64,000 nucleotides of DNA from Hyphomicrobiales bacterium. Its GTDB lineage: Bacteria > Pseudomonadota > Alphaproteobacteria > Rhizobiales > NORP267. Positions 51,519 through 60,760 of the stretch are shown here, piece after piece; within the stretch, counting starts at the first letter, position 1, and every line of letters begins with the position of its first letter. Under the pieces are notes generated by a model. The model ran no database searches and was not told the origin of the DNA. It worked only from the letters and a program-made list of their open reading frames with translations. The stretch is from assembly GCA_021775875.1 (NCBI GenBank), contig JAJFHA010000020.1, positions 151,544 to 215,543 of the forward strand. Reading direction: 5' to 3'. The translations under genes were made by a program, and so were the position numbers.

Positions 51519-52423
51519 CGGCCACCAGCCCATCCAGCGTTGAAGGCGTGCAAGACCCGGTTGAAACCGGCCTGACGGTGGAAAATGTAACCGTCACCTA
51601 TCGCAATGGCGTGACGGCCTTGCAGAATGTCAGCTTCACAATTCCGCGGGGCACAATTACTGCGCTGGTTGGCATCAATGGCAGCGGCAAATCTACCTTG
51701 TTCAAGGCTGTCATGGGGTTTGTCCCACTTTTAAGCGGACGCGTGAGCGTTCTCGACATGACCGAGACCGAGGCTTTGGCGAAAAACCTTGTTTCCTACG
51801 TGCCCCAAAGCGAGGAAATCGACTGGAATTTCCCGGTCCTGGTCGAAGACGTGGTGATGATGGGCCGGTACGGTCATATGAACTGGCTCCGTCGCCCGTC
51901 GCGTAGAGATCATGAATTGGTAGCGACCGCACTGGAGCGTGTCGGGCTTTCAGATTTCCGCCACCGTCAAATTGGCGAATTGTCGGGTGGCCAAAAAAAG
52001 CGCGTATTTCTGGCCCGCGCATTAGCGCAGGAAGGCCGCGTTATTTTGCTCGACGAGCCGTTTACCGGTGTTGATGTCGGAACCGAAGAGCAGATCATTT
52101 CGCTGTTGCGGGATTTGCGCGACGAAGGCCGGGTGATGCTGGTCTCGACGCACAATCTCGGCAGCGTCCCGGAATTCTGCGACCGCTCGATCCTGATAAA
52201 CAAGACCCTGTTGGCGGCCGGCCTCACGAAAAAAGTATTCACCCGCGCCAATCTGGAAATGGCCTTTGGCGGCATGTTGCGGCAATTTACCCTTGGCGGC
52301 GCAGATCTGCATGACGATGATGATGCCCGCCAGGTAACGGTTCTGACCGATGACGAGCGGCCCTTCGTGATCTACAGCGACAACGACGCAAACACATCTG
52401 ATGAAGAGGACAAGCAGGAATGA
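51515..52423 (+). CDS. sitB: Manganese ABC transporter ATP-binding protein (SitB/MntB)
   Basis: A 302-residue ATPase with Walker A GINGSGKST near residue 53, signature LSGGQKKRVFLARAL, Walker B VILLDEPFTGVD, and MLVSTHNLGSV with the switch His. It ends with an extension of about 30 residues rich in Asp and Glu (HDDDD..., SDNDANTSDEEDKQE), longer than in other SitB proteins; an acidic tail could bind metal, but this is speculation. Overlaps of 4 nt occur with both neighbours. Confidence 0.93.
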   Translation: MTATSPSSVEGVQDPVETGLTVENVTVTYRNGVTALQNVSFTIPRGTITALVGINGSGKSTLFKAVMGFVPLLSGRVSVLDMTETEALAKNLVSYVPQSEEIDWNFPVLVEDVVMMGRYGHMNWLRRPSRRDHELVATALERVGLSDFRHRQIGELSGGQKKRVFLARALAQEGRVILLDEPFTGVDVGTEEQIISLLRDLRDEGRVMLVSTHNLGSVPEFCDRSILINKTLLAAGLTKKVFTRANLEMAFGGMLRQFTLGGADLHDDDDARQVTVLTDDERPFVIYSDNDANTSDEEDKQE

Positions 52424-53277
52424 CAATCCTGCTCGAGCCCTTCGCGTATAATTACATGGTCAATGCCATGTGGGTCAGCGCTCTGGTTGGCGGCGTTTGT
52501 GCCTTTCTGTCGGTTTATCTGATGCTGAAAGGCTGGTCGCTGATCGGCGACGCGCTCTCCCATTCTATCGTGCCTGGGGTAGTGGGCGCTTACATTCTCG
52601 GACTGCCATTTTCCCTGGGAGCATTCCTGGCGGGTGGGCTGGCGGCGGGTGCCATGCTGTTTTTGAACCAGCGTACCAAGCTGAAAGAAGACGCCATTAT
52701 CGGGCTTATCTTCACGTCATTTTTTGGCCTTGGTCTGTTTATGGTTTCGCTGTTCCCGACCTCCGTCAATATCCAGACAATCGTGCTCGGTAATGTGCTC
52801 GCCATAACCCCCGGTGACACCTTGCAACTTGCTATTGTGGGCGGGGTCACGCTGGTGGTTCTGACGTTGAAATGGAAAGACCTGATGCTGACTTTTTTTG
52901 ATGAGCATCACGCCCGCGCCGTTGGCCTCAATCCAGTGCGGCTGAAATTATTGTTCTTCACGTTGCTCAGCGCCTCCACCGTGGCTGCGTTGCAAACCGT
53001 CGGTGCCTTTCTGGTCATCGCCCTCGTGGTGACACCGGGCGCGACTGCTTATCTTCTCACCGATAAATTCCACAAATTGATCCTGATTAGCGTCAGTATT
53101 GGCGCGCTGACATGTTTCTTCGGGGCCTATGCCAGCTATTTTCTGGATGCGGCTACCGGCGGACTTATCGTGATTTTGCAAACCTTGCTGTTCTTATTGG
53201 CCTTTCTGTTTGCGCCAAAGCACGGGCTTTTGGCTGCCCGGCGCAAAATACGCGCGGCGCGTGAGATCGCGCCATGA
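52420..53277 (+). CDS. sitC: Manganese ABC transporter permease (SitC)
   Basis: A 285-residue ABC-3 family permease with about eight or nine helices. It has the family start AYNYMVNAMWVSALVGGVCAFLS (cited up to residue 28), LMLKGWSLIGDALSHSIVPG, FFDEHHARAVGLN and VTPGATAYLLTD. It forms the membrane channel together with SitD. The gene overlaps its neighbours by 4 nt each way. Confidence 0.93.
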   Translation: MTILLEPFAYNYMVNAMWVSALVGGVCAFLSVYLMLKGWSLIGDALSHSIVPGVVGAYILGLPFSLGAFLAGGLAAGAMLFLNQRTKLKEDAIIGLIFTSFFGLGLFMVSLFPTSVNIQTIVLGNVLAITPGDTLQLAIVGGVTLVVLTLKWKDLMLTFFDEHHARAVGLNPVRLKLLFFTLLSASTVAALQTVGAFLVIALVVTPGATAYLLTDKFHKLILISVSIGALTCFFGAYASYFLDAATGGLIVILQTLLFLLAFLFAPKHGLLAARRKIRAAREIAP

Positions 53278-54119
53278 ACACCATGCTTGAACAATTGCTG
53301 CTGCCTTTCCAGTTTGTCTTCATGCAACAGGCTTTCCTGATCGCGCTAGCTGTAGCGTTGCCGATGGCGTTGCTGTCCTGTTTTTTGGTTCTGAAAGGCT
53401 GGTCGTTGATGGGCGACGCGATATCTCATGCCATCCTGCCCGGTGTGGTGCTGGCTTATATCGCGGGTTTGCCGCTAATAATCGGGGCCTTTGGCGCGGG
53501 TATGACCTGCGCCCTCGCTACCGGCTATATCAAGGAGAATAGCCGGATCAAGGAAGACACGGTCATGGGCGTGGTGTTTTCTGGGATGTTCGGGCTTGGA
53601 CTGGTGCTATATGTAGAGGTGCAGACCGATATCCATCTGGATCATATCCTGTTCGGCAGTATGCTCGGCCTGTCCTGGGGAGATGTATTACAAAGCGCCG
53701 TCATCGCGGCCATTGTTTCAGGTTTGGTGTTTTTGAAACGCAACGACCTGCTGGTGCATTCGTTCGACGAACAACATGCCCGGGTAATCGGGTTGCCGGT
53801 AAAAATCCTGCATTACGGATTGTTGACAATTCTGTCCCTGACTATTGTCGGGGCGCTCAAAGCGGTCGGCATCATTCTGGCAATCGCTTTGCTGATCGGC
53901 CCCGGCGCCATCGCGTTCCTGATCGTCCAGCGATTTGGTGCGATGCTGATGCTGGCCAGCGCCATCGCTTTGGCATCTTCATTTTTTGGCGTCTATCTGA
54001 GTTTCTTCATCGATAGCGCCCCCGCACCAACCATCGTCTTGCTGATCACTGCAATTTTTGTTGTCGTGTTCCTGATCAAACAAAAACCGGTAAAATTGAC
54101 AAATGAAGTGTCTGAGTGA
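53274..54119 (+). CDS. sitD: Manganese ABC transporter permease (SitD)
   Basis: A 281-residue ABC-3 family permease, paralogous to SitC: FLVLKGWSLMGDAISHAILPG, SFDEQHARVIGLP, LIGPGAIAFLIVQRF. The last gene of the sitABCD operon. The region after its stop (85 bp) has no clear terminator, so the nitroreductase gene might be co-transcribed. Confidence 0.93.
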   Translation: MNTMLEQLLLPFQFVFMQQAFLIALAVALPMALLSCFLVLKGWSLMGDAISHAILPGVVLAYIAGLPLIIGAFGAGMTCALATGYIKENSRIKEDTVMGVVFSGMFGLGLVLYVEVQTDIHLDHILFGSMLGLSWGDVLQSAVIAAIVSGLVFLKRNDLLVHSFDEQHARVIGLPVKILHYGLLTILSLTIVGALKAVGIILAIALLIGPGAIAFLIVQRFGAMLMLASAIALASSFFGVYLSFFIDSAPAPTIVLLITAIFVVVFLIKQKPVKLTNEVSE

Positions 54120-54203
54120 TTAGGCTATCGGTCTGGTTATTTCCATGCTGCGCCCTTAAGGTTGCAATCAGTTTCCCCACCAAATTCCGATAAAGAGAAT
54201 TCC

Positions 54204-54881
54204 ATGACAAAATCCGTAACCGACGCCGTGCGTGATCGCTATACCTGCCGCTCGTTCATCACCGACAAACCCGTGCCGGACGATATACTGCGCGATATTC
54301 TCGATCAGGCGCGCCAATCGCCATCTGGCGGTAACGTGCAGCCATGGCATACCTGGGTCGTAACCGGCGACAGTTTGAAGGGGCTTCAGGACGCAATTGC
54401 TGCCGAGATCAAAGAGGGCCAAAGTGGCGGCCAGAACGAATACCGGATTTACCCGGAGAAGATCGGCGAACCTTATCGCACGCGCCGGTTCAAATGCGGC
54501 GAAGACCTTTATGCAGCAATTGATATCCCGCGCGAAGACCGCCCGGCACGCATGCAGCAATTGGCAAAAAATTTCCGATGCTTTGGCGCACCCACCTTGC
54601 TGCTCTTCGCGCTCGGACGCGATATGCAGCAGGGCCAATGGGCGGATATGGGCATGTACTTGCAGACAATCATGTTGCTGGCGGCCGGGCAGGGGATCGC
54701 CACATGCCCGCAGGCAGCTTGGACCAACTGGACCGAAATTGTACGGGCCCATGTTCCAATTCCCGATGAGCAGATTTTCTTCGCTGGCATCAGCATCGGT
54801 TATGCCGACGATACCGCGCCAATCAACAATTGGCGCACTGACCGCGCCCCGATGGAAGAATTGGTGACATTCCTCGCTTGA
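54204..54881 (+). CDS. Nitroreductase-family flavoprotein
   Basis: A 225-residue FMN-dependent protein. ATG at 54204 starts MTKSVTDAVRDRYTCRSF; the family's RxSxRxF region is RYTCRSF. The FMN and substrate region is QSPSGGNVQPWHTWVV at about 37-52, and the C-terminal half has AAGQGIATCPQAAWT and ISIGYADDTAPIN. The enzyme probably reduces nitroaromatics or quinones with NAD(P)H; the physiological substrate is unknown. It converges on moaA. Confidence 0.92.
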   Translation: MTKSVTDAVRDRYTCRSFITDKPVPDDILRDILDQARQSPSGGNVQPWHTWVVTGDSLKGLQDAIAAEIKEGQSGGQNEYRIYPEKIGEPYRTRRFKCGEDLYAAIDIPREDRPARMQQLAKNFRCFGAPTLLLFALGRDMQQGQWADMGMYLQTIMLLAAGQGIATCPQAAWTNWTEIVRAHVPIPDEQIFFAGISIGYADDTAPINNWRTDRAPMEELVTFLA

Positions 54882-54900
54882 AGGAGCGTGGTTCCAACTG

Positions 54901-54921
54901 AAAAAGCGTGGTGATACACGC
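54901..54921 (-). terminator. Rho-independent terminator of moaA
   Basis: On the minus strand GCGTG-TATCAC-CACGC is followed immediately by TTTTT, 14 nt after the moaA stop. The stem is only 5 bp but GC-rich. Confidence 0.45.
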
Positions 54922-54934
54922 GATAATAGCTTGA

Positions 54935-55963
54935 TCAGCCGCCGGTGACGCTCATGTGGCGGGTAACGGCTGGTCCGCTATTATCCCGGTCGATGATAAA
55001 ATCATGGCCTTTGGGTTTGCGACCGATGGCTTCATCGATTGCTTGCGAAAGCAATTCATCACCCTCAGATGCCCGCATTGGCGCAAGCAAGTCTGCGGCA
55101 TCATCCTGGCCAAGGCACATATAAAGCGTGCCAGTACACGTAATCCGGACCCGGTTACAGCTTTCGCAGAAATTATGGGTGAGCGGCGTAATGAACCCAA
55201 GCCGTCCACCGGTTTCCTCAACCTTCACATAGCGTGCTGGACCACCGGTTTTGTGCGGGATTTCGGTTAAAGACCAGTTTTTTTCGAGGTCTTTGCGAAC
55301 CTGCGAGAGGGGCAAATACTGATCCGTGCGGTCGCCCTCAATTTCGCCAAGCGGCATGGTTTCAATCAATGTCAGGTCATAACCCTTGCCGTGAGCCCAT
55401 TCGATCATGGATGGAATTTCATGGTCGTTGAAGCCTTGAAGTGCGACGGCATTGATTTTGATTTCAAGGCCGGCTTTTTCAGCAGCCTCAAGCCCGGCCA
55501 TGACCTTTTCCAGAGACCCCCACCGGGTAATGTCGTGAAACTTGTCCGGATCGATGGTGTCGAGTGACACATTGATCCGTCGGACGCCTGCTGCATAAAG
55601 CTCGTCGGCATATTTGGGCAATTGGCTGCCATTGGTGGTCAGGGTCAATTCGTCCAGATCGCCGGATTTCAGATGCCGCCCAAGTGCGTGAAACAGGCTC
55701 ATAATGCCTCGTCGCACCAAAGGCTCGCCGCCGGTAATGCGCAATTTGCGCACGCCCTTGGCAACAAATGCAGAGCACATGCGGTCCAGCTCTTCGAGAC
55801 TAAGCACGTTTTTCTTTGGCAGGAAGGTCATATTCTCGGACATGCAATAGACACAGCGAAAATCGCACCGGTCCGTTACCGATACCCGGAGATAGGAAAC
55901 ATGCCGCCCAAACGGGTCTATCAGCGCCGGCTGGCCTCCAGAGTTATTTATTTCTGCCGACAT
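54935..55963 (-). CDS. moaA: GTP 3',8-cyclase MoaA
   Basis: A radical SAM enzyme that starts molybdopterin synthesis by converting GTP to a cyclic precursor with MoaC. Of its 342 residues, Cys33, Cys37 and Cys40 (CDFRCVYC) hold the SAM cluster. A second cluster is bound by [18 protein letters not shown] near the C-terminus (Cys-x2-Cys-x13-Cys). The SAM site [11 protein letters not shown] is present, and it ends in Gly-Gly, which is essential in MoaA. Its start is 318 bp from the formate dehydrogenase chaperone gene, reading divergently. The rest of the molybdopterin set (moaC, moaD, moaE, mogA) is not in the window. Confidence 0.96.
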   Translation of the reverse strand: MSAEINNSGGQPALIDPFGRHVSYLRVSVTDRCDFRCVYCMSENMTFLPKKNVLSLEELDRMCSAFVAKGVRKLRITGGEPLVRRGIMSLFHALGRHLKSGDLDELTLTTNGSQLPKYADELYAAGVRRINVSLDTIDPDKFHDITRWGSLEKVMAGLEAAEKAGLEIKINAVALQGFNDHEIPSMIEWAHGKGYDLTLIETMPLGEIEGDRTDQYLPLSQVRKDLEKNWSLTEIPHKTGGPARYVKVEETGGRLGFITPLTHNFCESCNRVRITCTGTLYMCLGQDDAADLLAPMRASEGDELLSQAIDEAIGRKPKGHDFIIDRDNSGPAVTRHMSVTGG

Positions 55964-56281
55964 TTTCTGAACTCCATTACAACCGGCATTCTCGCCAAAA
56001 AACTGCCTCTATACAAGATAGTCTTTAAAGCGGACAACCTCAAACCTGCATTCCGATTTTAAGGGTAGAACCTCGATATGCCAAGCGGGGTATAGGCAAA
56101 AATGTATCGATTTCGGCCTAAAAATTTTGGCCAACAGGAAATTTTCACGAATTTACAGTGTACGGCGCTTTATTCTATGAGCAGAAAATGTTGCAACGCA
56201 CCCAATGTTTTCCAACTAACCCCTTGATTTATACCCTGGAATTGTTCCAGAATATTGAAGTTGGGGAGGAATACCAAACAA
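55964..56281. other. Divergent control region between moaA and the fdh operon
   Basis: About 318 bp with no gene. It holds an inverted repeat at 56236-56250 shared with the nar operon, an FNR-like half-site CTTGATTTA at 56223-56231 (identical to half of the nar box), and an AT-rich dyad GGCC-TAAAAATTTT-GGCC (56115-56132). No molybdenum-cofactor riboswitch-like fold was obvious by eye upstream of moaA. Confidence 0.55.
56236..56250. promoter_or_regulatory. Palindrome CTGGAATTGTTCCAG upstream of the fdh operon
   Basis: A perfect 6-bp inverted repeat with a TTG centre, centred 39 nt before the chaperone start. The inner 13 bases match the palindrome ahead of narK1 at 12 of 13 positions. It probably binds the same regulator; an RNA hairpin in the leader is an alternative. 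Confidence 0.55.
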
Positions 56282-56896
56282 ATGTCAGCCGAAAAACCGG
56301 CCAGTGATACCGTTACCGAAGTAGCTGAAGAGGATGTGCTGCGTGCACATCTGTATCGGCTGCTTGCGGGTTATCTTGCCCGGCCGCCGGGCGCGGAAGA
56401 CCTCCAGGTTGCTGCGTCAATGGTTGGTGATGACACAGAATTTGGTCAAGCAATTCAAACACTTGGAAAAATTGCCAAGAGCGTTTCACCCGAACAGATA
56501 TCGGAAGAATATCATGATTTGTTCATTGGCGTTGGGCGCGGCGAACTGCTCCCCTATGCATCATATTACCTGACCGGGTTTTTGATGGAAAAACCCCTCG
56601 CAAAGCTCAGAACCGACATGGATCAGCTTGGCATTATACGCGATGAGTCGGTCAAAGAACCCGAAGATCATATCGGCGCGTTGATGGATATGATGGCAGG
56701 AATCATCCTCGGAGCCTTCGCCAGGCCCGGCGATATTGCGGCGCAAAAGAGATTTTTCGACGATCATATTTCCCTGTGGGCGAAACATTTTTTCCGCGAT
56801 CTTGAGGGCGCGAAGGCTTCAGTCTTTTACGCGGCACTCGGGTCGATCGGACGGATTTTCATGGACATCGAAGAAACAGCTTTTGCGATGGACTAA
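56282..56896 (+). CDS. TorD/DmsD-family chaperone for formate dehydrogenase
   Basis: A 204-residue cytoplasmic protein. ATG at 56282 with GGGGAGGA 11 nt upstream is preferred to TTG at 56255. The all-helical TorD-like family is indicated by LRAHLYRLLAGYLARPPG near residue 20, EYHDLFIGVGRGELLPYASYYLTG (broken after residue 90) with the conserved GxGxGxxxPxxSxY-like pattern, and DHISLWAKHFFRDLE near the end. Such chaperones bind Tat signals and assist molybdenum cofactor insertion; here the client should be FdhA. It is first in the fdh operon. Confidence 0.88.
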   Translation: MSAEKPASDTVTEVAEEDVLRAHLYRLLAGYLARPPGAEDLQVAASMVGDDTEFGQAIQTLGKIAKSVSPEQISEEYHDLFIGVGRGELLPYASYYLTGFLMEKPLAKLRTDMDQLGIIRDESVKEPEDHIGALMDMMAGIILGAFARPGDIAAQKRFFDDHISLWAKHFFRDLEGAKASVFYAALGSIGRIFMDIEETAFAMD

Positions 56897-56974
56897 AAAT
56901 TGAATTGCCTTTGCGGGGAGGCCCGAGGAGGCGGACTGCAGACGAAGTTTTACAGGAGGAAGGAGAAAACGAAA

Positions 56975-57169
56975 ATGTCACAAAAAGAAACTGACATTGG
57001 TACGGATCGTCGCGGGTTTCTAAAACTCGCCGGTCTTGGAACCGTTGCCGGGGGTGCTGCCCTCGTTGCCGGTGACAAGACTGCCGAAGCGGCGGAATCG
57101 ACCAGCACGAAGGCGGGATATCGGGAAACCGATCACGTCAAAACCTACTATGAGATGGCAAGGTTCTAG
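56975..57169 (+). CDS. Small twin-arginine protein of the formate dehydrogenase region
   Basis: A 64-residue protein with strong upstream AGGAGGAAGGAG. It starts MSQKETDIGTDRRGFLKLAG with the Tat motif DRRGFLK, followed by a hydrophobic segment and a charged tail (YRETDHVKTYYEMARF). It corresponds to the TIGR02811 'formate dehydrogenase region TAT target' type. It lies between the chaperone and fdhA genes; the function is unproven, possibly part of or an assembly aid for the Fdh complex at the membrane. Confidence 0.88.
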   Translation: MSQKETDIGTDRRGFLKLAGLGTVAGGAALVAGDKTAEAAESTSTKAGYRETDHVKTYYEMARF

Positions 57170-57238
57170 AAAAACGGATGGTCAGAGGACCAGTCGATTT
57201 TCAATTTTGTCGAATAAATTTTTTGAAGGAGATAAGCG

Positions 57239-60109
57239 ATGCTTAGGAAGAAGACTGGCGGGGTTGCATCAGGCCCCCGGTTGTCATCTGCCCTCGCGGA
57301 GCTCACCAACGGCGCCGTTGACCGCAGGACGTTCCTGCGCCGGTCAGGGCTTACGATTGGTGGCATAGCGGCTGCTGCGACATTGTCCAGTGGTATGGTG
57401 ACGAAAAGTGAAGCTGCAACGGCTGGCGATGAGAATGTAGATCTCATCAAGTCGGTTTGCACCCATTGTGCGGTCGGTTGTACCGTCATGGCAGAAGTAA
57501 CGAACGGTGTCTGGATCGGGCAGGAGCCCGGTTTCGACAGCCCGATCAATCTCGGCGCTCATTGCGCCAAGGGTGCGTCGGTTCGTGAACATGCCCATGG
57601 CGAACGCCGTTTGAAATATCCGACCAAGCTTGAAGGTGGCAGATGGGTCCGTATCAGTTGGGACCAGGCTATCGACGAAGTCGGTGACCGTCTGTTGGCG
57701 CTTCGCGAATCGTCTGGACCGGATTCGGTCTATTGGCTCGGTTCCGCCAAGCACAGCAACGAGCAGGCTTATCTCTTCCGTAAATTCGCTGCCTATTGGG
57801 GCTCGAACAATACGGACCATCAAGCGCGTATTTGTCATTCAACCACAGTTGCCGGTGTTGCAAACACCTGGGGCTACGGGGCAATGACCAATTCGTTCAA
57901 CGATATTCACAATTCCAAGGCGATCTTCGTCATTGGCGGAAACCCGGCTGAAGCTCATCCGGTCTCGCTGATGCACATCATGCGCGCCAAGGAAGTGAAT
58001 AACGCGTCGTTGATCGTTTGCGACCCGCGCTTCACCCGGACCGCTGCCCATGCCGACGAGTTTGTACGCATGCGGCCTGGTACCGATGTTGCCCTGATCT
58101 GGGGCATTCTCTGGCATGTCTTTGAAAATGGCTGGGAGGACGCCGAGTTCATCCGCCAGCGTGTTTATGGCATGGACGACATCAAGGCCGAGGTTGCCAA
58201 ATGGAACCCGGAAGAAACCGAACGTGTTACCGGTGTACCTGGCTCACAGCTTCGTCGCGTTGCCCGGACATTGGCCAACAACCGTCCTTTCACCATTGTT
58301 TGGTGCATGGGTGGTACACAGCACACAACCGGTAACAACAATACCCGCGCATATTGCACACTTGGTCTGGCTCTCGGCACGATCGGGACCCAGGGTGGTG
58401 GCTGCAATATTTTCCGCGGTCATGACAATGTGCAGGGTGCAACCGACATGTGCGTGCTGTCGCATTCACTGCCGGGCTATTACGGACTGAAAACCGGTTC
58501 GTGGAAGCATTGGGCCCGCGTTTGGGAAACCGACTATGAGTGGATCAAGGGGCGTTTCGCGTCCCAAGAGCTCATGGAACGGGCCGGGATCACGGTGTCG
58601 CGCTGGATAGATGGTGTCCTTGAAGACAAGGACAATATCGACCAGCCCGAAAACATCAAAGGTATGGTATTCTGGGGCCACGCTCCAAACTCCCAAACCC
58701 GTCTCGGCGAGATGAAGGTTGCCATGGAGCAACTGGATACCCTCGTTGTGGTCGATCCTTACCCGACCGTTTCGGCGGTACTGCATGATCGTCAGGATGG
58801 TGTTTACCTGCTACCGGCCTCGACCCAGTTCGAGACCTACGGTTCGGTAACCGCATCGAACCGGACATTCCAGTGGCGTGACAAGGTTGTTGACCCGGTC
58901 TTCGAGTCGCTTCCCGACCACACCATCATGTACAAATTCGCTGTGAAATTCGGCATAGCCGACGAGATGTTCAAGAACATCGCCGTTGAAAATGACGAAC
59001 CTCTCGTTGAGGACATCACCCGCGAATGGAACCGGGGCATGTGGACTATCGGCTATACCGGCCAGTCGCCGGAGCGGATAAAGAAACATATGGCCAACCA
59101 GCATACATTCGACCGCACCACGTTGCTCGCCACCGGTGGGCCATGTGACGGCGAATATTACGGCCTTCCGTGGCCGTGCTGGGGCACACCGGAAATGGGT
59201 CATCCTGGCACGCCAGTGCTGTATGACACCTCCAAACCGGTTGCCGAAGGCGGTCTTTGCTTCCGCGCCCGTTACGGCGTCGAACGCGAAGGCACCAACC
59301 TTCTTGCCGAAGGCTCGTATCCGGTTGGTTCCGAAATCGAGGACGGTTATCCCGAATTCACCATGGCCATGCTGCAACGGCTTGGCTGGGACGGAGACCT
59401 CACCGACGACGAACGTTCTGTGATTGATGGTGTCGCTGGTGAAAGCACCAACTGGAAGACCGACCTTTCCGGCGGTATCCAGCGGGTTGCAATCGCCCAT
59501 GGCTGTGCCCCGTTCGGCAACGCCAAGGCACGGGTGAATGTCTGGACATTCCCGGACCCAATCCCGATCCATCGTGAACCGCTCTATACGCCGCGTCGTG
59601 ATCTGGTCGCTGACTATCCGACCTATGACGATACCAGGCGGCTACGCTTGCCAACCCTCTACAAGTCCATCCAGGACCAGGATTTCTCGGTCGACTTCCC
59701 GATGATCCTGACCTCCGGGCGTCTTGTAGAATATGAGGGTGGTGGCGACGAGTCACGGTCCAACCCATGGCTTGCTGAATTGCAGCAGGACATGTTTGCC
59801 GAGATCAACCCGGCTGATGCCAACGACCTTGGCATTCGCGAGGGTGACCAGATCTGGGTTCATGGTCCGGAAGGCACCAAGGTCAAGGTGATGGCGATGA
59901 TTACGGAAAGGGTGAACCGCAATCTTGTGTTCATGCCGTTCCATTTCGGCGGCCATTTCCAGGGCGAAGATCTTCGGGACAAATATCCTGAAGGGGCGGA
60001 CCCCTACGTGCTCGGTGAATCATCGAACACGGTCGGAACATATGGGTATGACTCAGTCACTCATATGCAGGAATCCAAAGTGACGCTTTGCCGCGTCGAG
60101 CGTGCATAG
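57239..60109 (+). CDS. fdhA: Formate dehydrogenase catalytic subunit FdhA (Mo/W-bisMGD, Tat-exported)
   Basis: A 956-residue periplasmic subunit that oxidises formate to CO2. The Tat signal is DRRTFLRRSGLTIGG at about residues 24-38. Cys74, Cys77, Cys81 and Cys109 (CTHCAVGC, HCAKG) bind a 4Fe-4S cluster. The molybdenum or tungsten ligand is Cys199 in ARICHSTTVAG, where some homologues have selenocysteine. GAMTNSFNDIHNSKAI, VIGGNPAEAHP and the C-terminal GRLVEYEGGG are further family marks. AAGGAG lies 7 nt before ATG. With FdhB and FdhC it passes electrons to the quinone pool, and so to nitrate reductase. Confidence 0.96.
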   Translation: MLRKKTGGVASGPRLSSALAELTNGAVDRRTFLRRSGLTIGGIAAAATLSSGMVTKSEAATAGDENVDLIKSVCTHCAVGCTVMAEVTNGVWIGQEPGFDSPINLGAHCAKGASVREHAHGERRLKYPTKLEGGRWVRISWDQAIDEVGDRLLALRESSGPDSVYWLGSAKHSNEQAYLFRKFAAYWGSNNTDHQARICHSTTVAGVANTWGYGAMTNSFNDIHNSKAIFVIGGNPAEAHPVSLMHIMRAKEVNNASLIVCDPRFTRTAAHADEFVRMRPGTDVALIWGILWHVFENGWEDAEFIRQRVYGMDDIKAEVAKWNPEETERVTGVPGSQLRRVARTLANNRPFTIVWCMGGTQHTTGNNNTRAYCTLGLALGTIGTQGGGCNIFRGHDNVQGATDMCVLSHSLPGYYGLKTGSWKHWARVWETDYEWIKGRFASQELMERAGITVSRWIDGVLEDKDNIDQPENIKGMVFWGHAPNSQTRLGEMKVAMEQLDTLVVVDPYPTVSAVLHDRQDGVYLLPASTQFETYGSVTASNRTFQWRDKVVDPVFESLPDHTIMYKFAVKFGIADEMFKNIAVENDEPLVEDITREWNRGMWTIGYTGQSPERIKKHMANQHTFDRTTLLATGGPCDGEYYGLPWPCWGTPEMGHPGTPVLYDTSKPVAEGGLCFRARYGVEREGTNLLAEGSYPVGSEIEDGYPEFTMAMLQRLGWDGDLTDDERSVIDGVAGESTNWKTDLSGGIQRVAIAHGCAPFGNAKARVNVWTFPDPIPIHREPLYTPRRDLVADYPTYDDTRRLRLPTLYKSIQDQDFSVDFPMILTSGRLVEYEGGGDESRSNPWLAELQQDMFAEINPADANDLGIREGDQIWVHGPEGTKVKVMAMITERVNRNLVFMPFHFGGHFQGEDLRDKYPEGADPYVLGESSNTVGTYGYDSVTHMQESKVTLCRVERA

Positions 60110-60123
60110 GGAGGATTTAAGTT

Positions 60124-60720
60124 ATGGCACGAATGAAGTTCCTCTGTGACGCCGAGCGCTGTGTTGAGTGCAACGCATGTGTCACGGCTTGTAAAAACGA
60201 GCACGAAGTACCGTGGGGCGTAAACCGCCGCCGGGTTGTCACACTTAGTGATGGCACGCCGGGCGAACGGTCTATTTCGGTCGCATGTATGCATTGTTCA
60301 GATGCACCATGCATGGCCGTATGCCCTGTGGATTGCTTCTACCAGACCGACGACGGTGTCGTCCTTCACTCCAAAGACCTCTGCATTGGCTGTGGCTATT
60401 GCTTCTATGCGTGCCCGTTTGGCGCGCCGCAATATCCTCAAGCAGGCAATTTCGGGTCCCGGGGCAAGATGGACAAATGCACCTTCTGCGCTGGTGGTCC
60501 GGAAGAGGATCATTCCTCTGCGGAGTTCCAGGCTTATGGGCGTAACCGCCTTGCTGAAGGCCGGTTGCCGCTTTGTGCAGAGATGTGCTCCACAAGAGCC
60601 CTTCTCGCTGGCGATGGTGAAGTTGTTTCCAACATCTACCGTGAACGCGTCGTTTCGCGTGGCTTCGGCTCCGGTGCTTGGGGTTGGGGTACAGCCTACG
60701 AGCGCAAGGATAATACCTAA
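60124..60720 (+). CDS. fdhB: Formate dehydrogenase iron-sulfur subunit FdhB
   Basis: A 198-residue ferredoxin-type electron carrier with four 4Fe-4S motifs: CVECNACVTACKNEHEVP (residue 16 on), CMHCSDAPCMAVCPVDC, CIGCGYCFYACPFG, and CTFCAGG with LCAEMC. It lacks the membrane anchor of Escherichia coli FdnH, so it resembles the Wolinella FdhB type. GGGAGG precedes the ATG, and it follows fdhA by 14 nt. It relays electrons from FdhA to the heme subunit FdhC. Confidence 0.95.
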   Translation: MARMKFLCDAERCVECNACVTACKNEHEVPWGVNRRRVVTLSDGTPGERSISVACMHCSDAPCMAVCPVDCFYQTDDGVVLHSKDLCIGCGYCFYACPFGAPQYPQAGNFGSRGKMDKCTFCAGGPEEDHSSAEFQAYGRNRLAEGRLPLCAEMCSTRALLAGDGEVVSNIYRERVVSRGFGSGAWGWGTAYERKDNT

Positions 60721-60728
60721 ACACAATC

Positions 60729-60760
60729 GTGAGGCGGCTCGATGGGCCGCCTCACATTTT
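60729..60760 (+). terminator. Terminator between fdhB and fdhC
   Basis: GTGAGGCGGC and GCCGCCTCAC make a perfect 10-bp stem around a 7-nt loop, followed by ATTTT, 8 nt after the fdhB stop. It should end or thin out the transcript before fdhC, which starts 195 nt later. Confidence 0.75.

Noticed and set aside
56161-56210. TTGCAACGCACCCAA as a second FNR/NnrR site before the fdh operon
   Set aside because: The TTG and CAA halves are separated by 9 instead of 8 bases and the inner positions do not match.
57833-57835. Possible selenocysteine in FdhA
   Set aside because: The catalytic codon is TGT (Cys199), not TGA, and no SECIS-like element was sought further.
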